DNA of 64,000 nucleotides, from contig JAWDKM010000005.1 of assembly GCA_032464575.1 (NCBI GenBank), positions 62,001 through 126,000 of the forward strand, given 5' to 3'. The notes beneath the pieces were generated by a model. That model saw nothing but the letters and a program-made list of their open reading frames with translations, was not told the DNA's origin and searched no databases. Below are positions 8,893 to 17,693 of this stretch, piece by piece (the first letter of the stretch is position 1; each line of letters starts with the position of its first letter). A program made the position numbers and the translations under genes. Origin of the DNA: Pontivivens sp032464575 (GTDB taxonomy: Bacteria > Pseudomonadota > Alphaproteobacteria > Rhodobacterales > Rhodobacteraceae).

Positions 8893-9921
8893 ATGGACTT
8901 CACGCTGACCGACGACCGCCGGATGCTTGCCGACACGCTGGAGCGTTTCCTTGCCGACCGCTACGACCATCCGACCCGGATGAAGATCGCGGACGGCGAG
9001 GCCGGCTGGTCGCGGGAGATGTGGGGCGAGATGGCGGAGCTTGGCCTGATCGGCGCGCTCTTTTCGGAGGACGAGGGCGGCTTCGGCGGCCACGGCCATG
9101 ACATCGCGCTGGTCTTCGAACGGCTGGGCCGCGCGCTGGTGTTGGAGCCCTTCCTCGGCGCGCTGGCCGCCCGCGCGCTGCCCGAGGCCCGGCGGGAGGA
9201 GGTCATCGCCGGCGGATTGATCCCGGCCTTCGCCCATTCCGAGCCGGGCACCGCCTTCGATCCGGCGCGGCTGTCCGCACGCGTCGACAACGGCGCATTG
9301 ACGGGCACCAAGGTCGCCGTCGCCAATGCCGAGGCGGCCGACATCTTCCTCGTCTCCGCGCAGGAGGGCGGTGCCCCTGCCCTCTTCGCCGTCGAGGCCG
9401 ATGCGGCGTCCCTCACCCCCTATGCCCTGATGGATGGCGGGCGCGGTGCGGATGTCCGCTTCGACGCGGCGCCCGCGACCCGCCTCGACACCCCGCTCGA
9501 CCTCGTGCTCGACCGGGCGCTGCTGGCCCTGTCGGCCGAGGCGCTCGGCGTGATGGAGCGCTGCAAGGACACCACCATCGATTATCTCAAGACCCGCCGG
9601 CAGTTCGGCGTGCCGCTCTCGAAGTTCCAGGCGCTTCAGCACCGTGCCGTCGATATGGTGACGGAGATCGAGCAGGCCCGCTCCGCCGTGATCAACGCGG
9701 CCCACCACCTCGGCACCGATGAGGGTGCGCGCTACGCCGCCGCCGCCAAGTACACGACCAGCGCCACCGGCCGGATGATCGCGGAGGAGACGATCCAGCT
9801 CCATGGCGGCATCGCCATGACCTGGGAATACGATGTGGCCCATGCGGCGAAGCGTCTGAGCCTGCTCGGCCAGATCCTCGGCGACGAGGACATCCATCTG
9901 ATGCGGTTCGCGGCCATGTGA
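8893..9921 (+). CDS. Acyl-CoA dehydrogenase family protein (short form)
   Basis: 342 aa, shorter than the usual 380-400. The start is the ATG at 8893, where homology begins (MDFTLTDDRRMLADTLERFL); the upstream open frame runs through repeat DNA. Conserved C-terminal features are RRQFGVPLSKFQALQHRAVDM and the flavin-associated QLHGGIAMTWEYDVAHAAKRL. The middle beta domain is compressed: the canonical EPGAGSD motif is reduced to HSEPGTAF. It is likely the partner subunit of the preceding dehydrogenase (inferred). Confidence 0.88.
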   Translation: MDFTLTDDRRMLADTLERFLADRYDHPTRMKIADGEAGWSREMWGEMAELGLIGALFSEDEGGFGGHGHDIALVFERLGRALVLEPFLGALAARALPEARREEVIAGGLIPAFAHSEPGTAFDPARLSARVDNGALTGTKVAVANAEAADIFLVSAQEGGAPALFAVEADAASLTPYALMDGGRGADVRFDAAPATRLDTPLDLVLDRALLALSAEALGVMERCKDTTIDYLKTRRQFGVPLSKFQALQHRAVDMVTEIEQARSAVINAAHHLGTDEGARYAAAAKYTTSATGRMIAEETIQLHGGIAMTWEYDVAHAAKRLSLLGQILGDEDIHLMRFAAM

Positions 9922-10241
9922 CCGGGCTTGCGTATTTGGGCCAAGAAGAAATGGGAGAGGAAGTGCCCTCGGCTCCGGCGCCCCGGAACACGAGGGACTT
10001 CTCCTTGGGCGGTCATCGGCGCGCCCGCCTGTACCGCCCCGGCATCTGACACGGCAGGTCTTTCTTCTTGGTTAAAGTACGCCCGCCGGAGGCGGACGGC
10101 GGGCGCCGTTGACCTCTTCGCGTCGAATGCCCGGCGGGTTTGTTGGGCGTACGCATGTCATACGCTCCGCGCACGGGTTGTGCGCCGGGGTTTTCGCCCG
10201 TATTTTCAAGGTTGACGGGCGGCCTCGGGGGCCTTGCAGAC
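9922..10241. other. 320-nt gap with inverted repeats, no gene
   Basis: No convincing coding sequence. It contains CCAAGAAGAAA (9941-9951) and its exact inverse TTTCTTCTTGG (10061-10071). There is also an 8-bp hairpin, GCCCGCCG/CGGCGGGC (10081-10104), that may end the acyl-CoA operon. Confidence 0.5.
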
Positions 10242-11684
10242 ATGTTGCATTCACTGGCAGGACGCGTCATCGCTCTGACGATCATCTTCGTGATGATTGC
10301 CGAGGTCGCGATCTTCGTCCCCTCCATCTCCCGCTTTCGCGCCGATTACCTGCAGGAACGGCTGGAGCGCGCGCAGATCGCCTCCCTCGCGCTGCTCGCG
10401 ACGCCGGACGACATGGTGGCACCGGCGCTGGAGGAGGAGTTGCTCGCCAATGCAGGTGTCACCAACATCGTGCTGCGTCGCGACTTCATGCGGGAGCTGA
10501 TCCTCGCCTCCCCCATGCCGGAGCCGATTGCCGAGACCTATGACCTGCGCGGCGCGGGGCCTATCGTGCTGATCCGGGACGCGTTCCAGCTGCTCCTCTA
10601 CGGCGGGGACCGGATGGTCCGGGTGATCGGCCTGCCGGTGCAGGGCGGCGGCACGGCCATCGAGATCACGGTGCCCGAGACGCCGATGCGCGAAGCGCTG
10701 GTGGCCTACGGCCTGCGCATCCTCGTGCTGTCGCTTATCATCTCGCTGATCACGGCCGGGCTCCTGCTGATCGCGGTCAACCGCTTCATCGGGCGGCCGA
10801 TCAAGCGGGTGGTGGGTCACATGGCCGCCTTCCGCGAGGACTACGAGAATCCGGAGCGGATCATCCAGCCCGAGTCGCGCCTGCGCGAGTTCCGCGATGC
10901 GGAGCAGGCGATGTCGGACATGCAGACGCAGCTCATCTCGGCCCTGAAGCAGAAGGACCGGCTGGCAGCCCTGGGCGAGGCGGTGGCGAAGATCAGCCAT
11001 GACCTGCGCAACATCCTCACCACCACCAGCCTCCTCGCGGACCGGCTGGAGACCTCGGCCGATCCACGGGTGCGCCGTACGGCGCCGAAGCTCGTCGGTT
11101 CGCTCAGCCGCGCGGTGAGCCTGTGCGAGAGCACGCTGAGCTTCGGCCGGGCGGAGGAGGCGCCGCCGGAGAAGCGGATCGTGGACCTCAGCGCGCTGGT
11201 CGCCGACGTGTTCGAGGCGGAACTCCTCGCCCGCCCCGACTGTCCCGTCAGCTTCCAGAACGCGGTGCCTTCCCGGATGCGGATCGAGGCCGATCCAGAG
11301 CAGCTCTACCGCGTCATCCTCAACCTCGTGCGCAACGCCCGCCAGGCGATGGAGAACCAGCCAGGCGGCGGCGAGATCCGGATCGACGGCACCGACATGG
11401 GCGACATGGCGGAGGTCCTGATCTGCGACACCGGTCCGGGCCTGCCGACCAAGGCGATCGAACACCTGTTCAAGCCCTTTCAGGGCGGACAGCGGCGCGG
11501 GGGTACCGGGCTGGGCCTTGCCATCTCCTCCGAACTGGTGCGGGGACATGGCGGGCGGCTGGAACTGGCAGAGACGTCGACGAGCGGAACGACCTTCCGG
11601 ATCGTGTTGCCGTCGCGTGATCTGAAGGTCGTCCGCCCGGCCGAGATTTCGCCCTTGCAAAGCCTCGCGGGCGGGGATAGGTAG
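10242..11684 (+). CDS. Membrane sensor histidine kinase (orphan)
   Basis: 480 aa. Order: a transmembrane helix at about 8-30, a roughly 115-residue periplasmic sensor segment, a second transmembrane helix at about 147-178, a HAMP linker (RPIKRVVGHMAAF), a dimerisation/phosphoacceptor helix with H253 in KISHDLRN, then a HATPase domain. That domain has an N-box (LNLVRNARQAM), a G1 box (CDTGPGLP) and a G2 box (GGTGLGLAIS). No response regulator is adjacent, so its partner is elsewhere. The ATG at 10242 directly precedes the first membrane helix; upstream starts at 10140 and 10155 are possible, and none has a good ribosome binding site. Confidence 0.88.
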   Translation: MLHSLAGRVIALTIIFVMIAEVAIFVPSISRFRADYLQERLERAQIASLALLATPDDMVAPALEEELLANAGVTNIVLRRDFMRELILASPMPEPIAETYDLRGAGPIVLIRDAFQLLLYGGDRMVRVIGLPVQGGGTAIEITVPETPMREALVAYGLRILVLSLIISLITAGLLLIAVNRFIGRPIKRVVGHMAAFREDYENPERIIQPESRLREFRDAEQAMSDMQTQLISALKQKDRLAALGEAVAKISHDLRNILTTTSLLADRLETSADPRVRRTAPKLVGSLSRAVSLCESTLSFGRAEEAPPEKRIVDLSALVADVFEAELLARPDCPVSFQNAVPSRMRIEADPEQLYRVILNLVRNARQAMENQPGGGEIRIDGTDMGDMAEVLICDTGPGLPTKAIEHLFKPFQGGQRRGGTGLGLAISSELVRGHGGRLELAETSTSGTTFRIVLPSRDLKVVRPAEISPLQSLAGGDR

Positions 11685-11695
11685 CCTCTCACCGC

Positions 11696-11772
11696 GGACC
11701 GATAGCTCAGCTGGATAGAGCACCAGACTACGAATCTGGGGGTCGGGGGTTCGAATCCTCCTCGGTCCGCCA
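11696..11772 (+). tRNA. tRNA-Arg (anticodon ACG)
   Basis: 77 nt, cloverleaf drawn by eye. The acceptor stem GGACCGA pairs with TCGGTCC, with discriminator G and an encoded CCA. The D stem is GCTC/GAGC, and the anticodon stem CCAGA/TCTGG carries loop CTACGAA. The T arm is GGGGG-TTCGAAT-CCTCC. Anticodon ACG (A34 normally deaminated to inosine) reads CGN arginine codons. Confidence 0.95.
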
Positions 11773-11862
11773 CAAATTTCCTCATTGATATCAGATGATT
11801 GTGGCCGCCGCTCCCATAGGTTGGTCGCACGTCGGGTTACCCTCTCGCCGGTCTCGAAACCG

Positions 11863-12435
11863 CTATTCCGAGGCGATCTTTGCCGCTCTTCGCCTTGCGG
11901 CGGCAATCCACTTCAGGACGTCGTCCGACCGGTCGGGCTGATCCCGCATGGGAAGTACGAAGAGGCCCCGGGGACCGGTCGCGAATATGAAATAGGTGTG
12001 GATGAAGCCGTTTCTCGACGTCCGGACTACGCCGCGCTGCGCTTGCAGGTCCCCCAGTTCGGAGAGCCTGAATTCCCTCTTCACCGGTGCCCGACTGGGA
12101 AGTTTGCGCTGCGCGTAGCGGACGAGGTCCCCGCGGACGTCGAACTCGTACAACTTGTAGTTCTGGGTGATTATGACGAAGAGCGTCGCGACGACGGCGA
12201 AGCCGGCCAGGATCGGCGCGAGGAACAGGGCGAAGTCCGCACCACCGGCCCCGGGCCGGGCATCGCCCGACAGGTGCGGGATCAGGAAGGCGAGGGGGAT
12301 CAGCAGGAGGGGGCTCAGGGCCACGATGGTGATCGTTCTGACCAGAAACGGCCTGCTGGACAGCACGAGGCGGTCGTCGTTCTGCTCGAGCACCGAGAAC
12401 TTCTGTGTCTCGGCGACCCGCATCAGGTCCTCCAT
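11863..12435 (-). CDS. Two-helix membrane protein of unknown function
   Basis: 190 aa from the ATG at 12435, which has AGGGGA 6 nt upstream. ATGs at 12465 and 12423 are alternatives. Two hydrophobic segments are clear: about 35-57 (TITIVALSPLLLIPLAFLIP) and about 70-92 (FALFLAPILAGFAVVATLFV). A soluble C-terminal domain follows, rich in basic residues and beta-like (NYKLYEFDVRGDLVRYAQRK, FIFATGPRGLFVLP). This layout resembles small PH-like membrane proteins, but I do not recognise the family. It is convergent with the tRNA-Arg. Confidence 0.7.
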   Translation of the reverse strand: MEDLMRVAETQKFSVLEQNDDRLVLSSRPFLVRTITIVALSPLLLIPLAFLIPHLSGDARPGAGGADFALFLAPILAGFAVVATLFVIITQNYKLYEFDVRGDLVRYAQRKLPSRAPVKREFRLSELGDLQAQRGVVRTSRNGFIHTYFIFATGPRGLFVLPMRDQPDRSDDVLKWIAAARRRAAKIASE

Positions 12436-12588
12436 GCCGGTCCCCTGCCGGTCCGCCCGGCCCATCGACGACGTCCTGCCCTCCGCATATCCTGGGGATG
12501 GCGAAGGACGGCGCGTCGCGCGGTGGCGACGGCCTGCGTCCTTCGCCCGGGTTTCGCGGCCATTCGAACACCGCCCCGGCTCATGCGG

Positions 12589-13161
12589 CTAGCGCCGCAT
12601 CCACTGGTCGAACCCGTCGGGCAGCAGATGGGAGCGGCGTTGCACCTGCCGGCGCGGCTGGCCGTCCTTGATCGCCATGAGCTGTTCCAGCGGCAGCCAC
12701 ACCACGACCCGGCCGCTGGGATTGAAGGCACCCGCCCGCGACCCATAGAGCGCCAGAAGCTGACCGGTCGGGTCGAGCTCCATCAGGTTGCGCGTCGTCT
12801 CCGCCCGCGTGTTGAGCCCGCTCAGCCGCGAGCGACCGACATGGAAGCCGCAGTAGGCCCCGCGTTCGTAGGAGACGCGCCAGGCCAGCATGACGATCCG
12901 GCAACTGGCAGATGCGTTGTTCCGGCCGCCGCGCACGACGACCGTCATGTTGCGTTCGTTGGCTTCGGCCGCGATGTCGTCCGCGTAGGCGACGCTGCCG
13001 CCGAGCGAGCGCAGATAGATCCGGGCGCCGTCCTCGGCGTTCTCGACCCGGCGCAGGTCGACGCTGTCGATGGTGCCCCGCACCCGAACGCTGTCGGCGG
13101 ATGCCGACACGGAAATCAGGGCCGCGGCGAGCGCGGCCCAAACAAAGCATTTCATGTCCAA
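12589..13161 (-). CDS. Secreted ClpP/crotonase-like protein
   Basis: 190 aa with a clear signal peptide (MDMKCFVWAALAAALISVSASA, cut near residue 22). The mature part has a ClpP-like order: IYLRSLGGSVAYADDIAAEA (an oxyanion-type GGS after a beta strand), then NASASCRIVMLAW, where family members with the fold have their CASAC-type nucleophile region, then GFHVGRS with the histidine. It resembles the COG3904-type periplasmic proteins, whose activity is unknown. The tail, about 130-190, is lineage-specific. Two cysteines could form a periplasmic disulfide. Confidence 0.65.
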   Translation of the reverse strand: MDMKCFVWAALAAALISVSASADSVRVRGTIDSVDLRRVENAEDGARIYLRSLGGSVAYADDIAAEANERNMTVVVRGGRNNASASCRIVMLAWRVSYERGAYCGFHVGRSRLSGLNTRAETTRNLMELDPTGQLLALYGSRAGAFNPSGRVVVWLPLEQLMAIKDGQPRRQVQRRSHLLPDGFDQWMRR

Positions 13162-13482
13162 AACCCCACGTTTTCAGGCGCGTGAACGCCCGCTCCAGAA
13201 CAGGCCGTGATCGGGGCAATCTACCTCAAGCGCAAAACTCCACCCAAGTTACACGCTAAAGTTGATTCGCAGAATGCTCAGCTCATGGCCGTGCCGGACT
13301 TACGCCCGAGGCGCCGTCTGGTTCGGAACGCCGATTCTAAAATGCCAAGTTAATAAATGGGGAAAATCGGGAACCCGGGCCGAAAACCCTCCTGAGACAA
13401 GGTCTTCCGGGCGAGGTCGTCCTCCCGCGAAGGTGAGCGACCGGGCGTGGAACCGATCGCCGGCGTCGCGCATATAGATGTC
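13162..13482. other. 321-nt divergent intergenic region
   Basis: It lies between the ClpP-like gene (minus) and the lolA-like gene (plus). It should hold both promoters. No additional gene, hairpin or clear operator was recognised. Confidence 0.4.
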
Positions 13483-14088
13483 ATGGAAAGACGTGTCTTC
13501 ATCGCGGGCCTGACGGCCCTTGGTGCAACCGGCCTCGCGACGGCGGGCCGGGCGCAGGGTGCTGCCGAACTCGAACGGATCGACGCCTATCTCAATGCCA
13601 TGCGCTCGGCGCGCGGCCGCTTCGTCCAGTTCAACTCGGATGGATCCCAATCGGCAGGCCAGTACTGGCTGCGCAAGCCCGGCCTGATGAAGTTCGAGTA
13701 CGATGCACCCCATCCGCACGTGATCGTCGCCGACGGGACGTGGGTCGCGGTGGTCGATCGGAACTCGAACGACGATCCGCACCGCTACCCGGTCGGGCGC
13801 ACGCCGCTCAACCTGATCCTGCGCGACCGCATCGACCTGCTGAACACCGGTGCGGTGCAGCGCATCCGCAAATCCGCAGCCCAGACCACGCTGGTCGCCA
13901 TCGATCCCGACGATCCGGACAGCGGCACGCTGGAAATGGTGTTTTCCGAGAACCCTCTGGCGCTGACGCAATGGGTGACCACGAACCCGCAAGGTCAGAG
14001 AACAACGATCCAGCTTGCGTCGATGGAGCAGAACATGGATCTGCCGCGCAACATGTTCTCGATCGAGCAGGAGGTTCTGCGCCGCTGA
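13483..14088 (+). CDS. lolA: LolA-like outer-membrane lipoprotein carrier
   Basis: 201 aa. The signal peptide at about 1-27 (MERRVFIAGLTALGATGLAT...) has a twin arginine and ends at AGRAQG. The mature domain shows the LolA pattern: MRSARGRFVQFNSDGSQSAGQYWLRKPGLMKFEYD, which loads lipoprotein acyl chains, followed by VADGTWVAVVDRN and QWVTTNPQGQRTTIQL. LolA ferries lipoproteins across the periplasm to the outer membrane. The start at 13483 is preferred over an upstream GTG at 13447 because it puts the positively charged residues first. Confidence 0.88.
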   Translation: MERRVFIAGLTALGATGLATAGRAQGAAELERIDAYLNAMRSARGRFVQFNSDGSQSAGQYWLRKPGLMKFEYDAPHPHVIVADGTWVAVVDRNSNDDPHRYPVGRTPLNLILRDRIDLLNTGAVQRIRKSAAQTTLVAIDPDDPDSGTLEMVFSENPLALTQWVTTNPQGQRTTIQLASMEQNMDLPRNMFSIEQEVLRR

Positions 14089-14157
14089 CTTGTGCGCTGC
14101 AGCGGGAGCGGCCAAGATGCGCAGCAACATCCGTTCCGCGCCCGCGAAAGGGCACCC

Positions 14158-15066
14158 ATGCAGCTTTATCTCCCGATCGCCGAGGTTTCGATCAACCTCT
14201 TCCTCTTGCTGGGATTGGGCGGTCTGGTCGGGGTGCTGTCGGGGATGTTCGGGGTCGGCGGCGGCTTTCTGCTGACCCCGTTGCTCATCTTCATCGGGAT
14301 CCCGCCTGCCGTGGCCGTGGCGACACAGGCGCCGCAGATCACCGGGCTGAGCCTCTCGGGCGCGCTGGCCCATCTGCGGCGGCGCACGGTGGACGTCCGG
14401 ATGGGCTGCGTGCTGCTGGCCGGCGGCATCGTGGGGTCCGCGATCGGCGTCGACATCTTCCGGCGGCTCAGCGAGATCGGGCAGATCGAGCTGATGGTGA
14501 CGCTGAGCTACGTCATCTTCCTCGGCATCATCGGCTCTCTAATGTTCGTCGAGAGCCTGCAGGCCCTGCGGCGCACCCGGCGCAATCAGCCGGTGCGGCG
14601 GCGGCGGCGGCACGGATGGGTGCACGGTCTGCCGCTGAAGATGCGGTTCCGGACCTCCAACCTCTACATCTCAGCCATCCCGCCCTTCGGTGTGGGTCTG
14701 TTCGTCGGCATCCTTGCCGCGATCATGGGGGTGGGCGGCGGTTTCATCATGGTGCCCGCGATGATCTACCTGCTCGGGATGCCGACGGCGGTCGTGATCG
14801 GCACATCGCTCTTCCAGATCATGTTCGTGACCGCCTTCACCACGGTGATGCACGCGACGCAGAACTACACCGTGGACACCCTGCTGGCGCTGATCCTGCT
14901 GCTCGGGGGCGTCGTGGGCGCGCAGATCGGAGCGCAGATCGCGGTGAAGCTCAGGGCCGAGCAGGTGCGCATCCTGCTCGCCGGCCTCGTGTTGGCCGTG
15001 TGTCTGAAGCTCGCCTATGACCTCGTGGCGACGCCCGCCGACCTCTATTCGATCACGTCCGCATGA
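14158..15066 (+). CDS. TauE/SafE family sulfite/anion exporter
   Basis: 302 aa. Two homologous halves each begin with a glycine-rich signature (GVLSGMFGVGGGFLLTPLL and GILAAIMGVGGGFIMVPAMIY), diagnostic for the family. About eight membrane helices are visible, with a basic cytoplasmic loop (RRTRRNQPVRRRRRH) between the halves. Members export sulfite or sulfoacetate, or move other small anions. The stop overlaps the start of the TIGR02186 gene (ATGA), a pairing that recurs in Rhodobacterales. Confidence 0.92.
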   Translation: MQLYLPIAEVSINLFLLLGLGGLVGVLSGMFGVGGGFLLTPLLIFIGIPPAVAVATQAPQITGLSLSGALAHLRRRTVDVRMGCVLLAGGIVGSAIGVDIFRRLSEIGQIELMVTLSYVIFLGIIGSLMFVESLQALRRTRRNQPVRRRRRHGWVHGLPLKMRFRTSNLYISAIPPFGVGLFVGILAAIMGVGGGFIMVPAMIYLLGMPTAVVIGTSLFQIMFVTAFTTVMHATQNYTVDTLLALILLLGGVVGAQIGAQIAVKLRAEQVRILLAGLVLAVCLKLAYDLVATPADLYSITSA

Positions 15067-15821
15067 TCCGTCTTGCGTTTCTCCTTTTCCTGCTGCTCGG
15101 CCCGGCGCGGGGGGAGGAGATCGTGGCGGGCCTCAGCCAGAACCAGGTGTCGATCACCGCGTTCTTCGAGGGATCGGAGATCTTCGTCTTCGGCGCGGTC
15201 AAGCGCGAGGCCCCGCCGCCCGCCGATGCCGGGCCGCTGCAGGTGCTGGTTTCCATCGTCGGACCGGTCGACCCGGTGACGGTGCGGCGCAAGGCGCGCA
15301 TCGCCGGCGTCTGGGTGAACCGCGACACGGTGGTGGTGGATCGCGCGCCCTACTTCTACGCCAATGCCTCGACCGTCGCGCTGCGGGAGATGCTGAGCTA
15401 CACGGACCAGATGCGGCACCAGATCGGGCTGGAATGGCAGGTCGTGCTGCGCGACGCCCCTGCGGATGTCGAGGACACGCGGGCATTTCGCGAGGCCGTC
15501 ATCCGGCAGCGCACCGGGCAGGGCCTCTACCGTGAGCTTCCCGGCGCAGTGCGCCTGACCGACGAGACCCTGTTCGACGTCGCGGTCCGTCTGCCGGCCA
15601 ATCTGGTGGAAGGCGATTATACCGCACGGGTGTTCCTGACCCGCGACAAGGCCGTGATATCCAGCTTCGAGACGCAGATCGCGGTGCGCAAGAGCGGGAT
15701 CGAGGACTGGACCTTCCGCCTCGCCCAGGAACGCCCGCTGATCTACGGCCTCCTGTCGGTGGCGCTGGCCTTGTCGCTGGGGTGGCTTGCCGCGAGCCTG
15801 TTCCGGTACCTGCGGAACTAA
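15063..15821 (+). CDS. TIGR02186 family protein
   Basis: 252 aa. The layout is a signal peptide (about 1-18), a periplasmic beta-rich domain (EEIVAGLSQNQVSITAFFEGSEIFVFGAVKR to about 225) and one C-terminal membrane helix (LIYGLLSVALALSLGWLAASLF). This matches TIGR02186, a conserved alphaproteobacterial family of unknown function nearly always next to a TauE-like transporter, which suggests an accessory role in that transport. It overlaps tauE by 4 nt. Confidence 0.88.
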   Translation: MIRLAFLLFLLLGPARGEEIVAGLSQNQVSITAFFEGSEIFVFGAVKREAPPPADAGPLQVLVSIVGPVDPVTVRRKARIAGVWVNRDTVVVDRAPYFYANASTVALREMLSYTDQMRHQIGLEWQVVLRDAPADVEDTRAFREAVIRQRTGQGLYRELPGAVRLTDETLFDVAVRLPANLVEGDYTARVFLTRDKAVISSFETQIAVRKSGIEDWTFRLAQERPLIYGLLSVALALSLGWLAASLFRYLRN

Positions 15822-16197
15822 ACGCAACGTATAGGAGAGGGCAGCGCCCGACCCTGGGTGGGCGCTTTGATCCGCCGGATCGTGGCGGCTGGTTCGCCGT
15901 CGCGATGAGCGTCGAGCATCTTGACCCGTTGCCAGAGCGCCCCCCCCGCGGGGAGGGTCGGGCGCTGCCCGGCGGTGCCGCCGGGCGGAAGAGCCATGTT
16001 GAGCGCCGTCCTGCTCCGGCCTGACCGGAGCATCTACTGCATTCGTAGATCCTGGGGTCGTAATCCGAGGATGACGCTTTCCTTGAGAGCCGCTTTCAGC
16101 GTCCGGGCGACCCCGGTGCGGGGGCCGGGGCGGTTACCCCTTGGGACCGTCCCGGACCTGATCCGGGACCGCTCGACACCGGAACCAGTCTGGCCCC
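15822..16197. other. 376-nt gap with a long-armed inverted repeat
   Basis: No gene seen. A perfect 17-bp inverted repeat has arms at 15839-15855 and 15954-15970. The left arm itself begins a smaller hairpin, AGCGCCC/GGGCGCT (15843-15866). A TCCCGGACCTGATCCGGGA dyad lies near 16148-16167. This looks like a dispersed repeat element rather than a regulatory leader. Confidence 0.5.
15839..15970. repeat. Inverted-repeat-bounded element (17-bp arms)
   Basis: GGGCAGCGCCCGACCCT at 15839-15855 and its exact reverse complement at 15954-15970 bound a 132-bp unit with internal hairpins and no coding capacity. This suggests a MITE-like or REP-like element. Confidence 0.55.
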
Positions 16198-17319
16198 CTA
16201 CAACACCGCCTCGTAGATCGCCCGCGCGTCCTCCAGCGTGACCTCGCGCGGATTGTTCACCAGGAGCCGCGTCTGCTTCATCGCATCCTCGGCGAGTTGC
16301 GGCAGGTGGTTGTGGCTCACCCCGACATCGCGCAGTTGCGTCGGCACGCCGAGCCGCGCGGCCAGTGCGCGGAAGCCCTCCGCCAGCGGCACGCCCGGCC
16401 CGAAGGCGAGCGGCGCAAGCTCGGCATACATCTCCCCCGCAGCGGGCTGATTGAAGGCGAGCACCTCTGGCAGCACCAGGCAATTCGAGAGCCCGTGCGG
16501 CACGTGGAAGCGTCCGCCCAGCGGATAGGCGAGCGCATGCACCGCGGCGACCGGCGCATTCGCGAAGGCCTGCCCGGCGAGGCAGGAGCCAAGCAGCATG
16601 GCCTCCCGCGCCGCCACGTCGTCGGGCACCGCGCAGACCCGCTCGATATTTCCACCGAGCAGCCGCAGCGCCTCCCGCGCCAGCGCGTCGGAGATCGGGT
16701 TCTTCCGGTGCTTCGACGTATAGGCCTCGATCGCGTGGACCATCGCGTCGATCCCGGTGGCCGCCGTCACGGCGCGGGGGAGGCCCAATGTCAGGCGGGC
16801 GTCCAGCACCGCCGCGTCGGGCAGCAGCTGCGGGCTGACGACCCCCTGCTTCTCCTCACTCTCGGTCGTCAGGATGGAGATCGGTGTGACCTCCGATCCG
16901 GTCCCGGCGGTGGTCGGCGCGAGGATCAGCGGCAGCCGCCCGCCGCGCACGTTGCCGACGCCGAACATCTCCGCCAGGGGCTGATCGCCCGCAAGACGCA
17001 CCGCCACCAGCTTCGCGATATCGAGCGAGGAGCCGCCGCCGACGCCCACGATGCCGTCGCAGGCAGCGAGCGCCGCGCATGCGTCGTCCAGCATGATTGT
17101 CGTGGGATCGGGCAGCGTGCCGTCATAGGTGGTTACGCCAAGCCCCGCCGCCTCGATCCCCGCCAGCGCCTCGTCGATGAGGCCGAGCTCGCGCACGGTC
17201 CGGTCCGTCACCAGCCCGATCCGGCGCGCACCCAGCGCTGCCATGAGCGGCCCGATCTCGGCCGTCTGCCCGGCCCCCACGATCAACCTCGCCACGGTCT
17301 CGAACCGGTAACCCTGCAT
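16198..17319 (-). CDS. Iron-containing alcohol dehydrogenase
   Basis: 373 aa from the ATG at 17319, with a GGGAGGG ribosome binding site. It is a group III (Fe2+-dependent) NAD(P)-dependent dehydrogenase. The dinucleotide-binding GVGGGSSLDIAKLVA is present, as are TTAGTGSEVT and the metal-binding histidines in AVTAATGIDAMVHAIEAYTS and FHVPHGLSNCLVLP. Substrate cannot be assigned: maleylacetate, lactaldehyde and butanol dehydrogenases share these motifs. It stands alone between the TIGR02186 gene and tRNA-Gln, transcribed convergently with the former. Confidence 0.92.
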   Translation of the reverse strand: MQGYRFETVARLIVGAGQTAEIGPLMAALGARRIGLVTDRTVRELGLIDEALAGIEAAGLGVTTYDGTLPDPTTIMLDDACAALAACDGIVGVGGGSSLDIAKLVAVRLAGDQPLAEMFGVGNVRGGRLPLILAPTTAGTGSEVTPISILTTESEEKQGVVSPQLLPDAAVLDARLTLGLPRAVTAATGIDAMVHAIEAYTSKHRKNPISDALAREALRLLGGNIERVCAVPDDVAAREAMLLGSCLAGQAFANAPVAAVHALAYPLGGRFHVPHGLSNCLVLPEVLAFNQPAAGEMYAELAPLAFGPGVPLAEGFRALAARLGVPTQLRDVGVSHNHLPQLAEDAMKQTRLLVNNPREVTLEDARAIYEAVL

Positions 17320-17432
17320 CGCGCCCTCCCCTCCCGTTTGCGGCCCAGCTTCGGCCGGACGGAATCGCGGCGCAAGCATACGATTCCCCCTTGCAGCGTC
17401 CCGCCGGCCTCACTAAGACACGGCTCACCGGT

Positions 17433-17507
17433 TGGGGTGTGGCGCAGTGGTAGCGCAACGGTTTTTGGTACCGCAGGTCGTAGGTTCGAATCCTACCACC
17501 CCAGCCA
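17433..17507 (+). tRNA. tRNA-Gln (anticodon TTG)
   Basis: 75 nt. The acceptor TGGGGTG pairs with CACCCCA, with discriminator G and an encoded CCA. The D stem is GCGC/GCGC, and the T arm is GTAGG-TTCGAAT-CCTAC. Loop TTTTGGT gives anticodon TTG. The U1-A72 start is the usual identity element of tRNA-Gln. Position 27-43 is an A-C mismatch. Decayed mobile DNA follows directly downstream. Confidence 0.95.
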
Positions 17508-17693
17508 GGTAGCCTACTCTTTGCGAGACGACGCGAGGTTGCCAGGTTTTCCGGCGGGAACTCAGGTGCTTGCCGGCGGGCCGACTCGTTCGAGACGGTC
17601 GAGCGGCCGGGGATTGCGCCGACTGCAGGGCCGTGTCTCTCTTCGGGAAATCGACGGTCCTAGGTTGGACAGGCGGCCGCCATCGCGGGCTGC

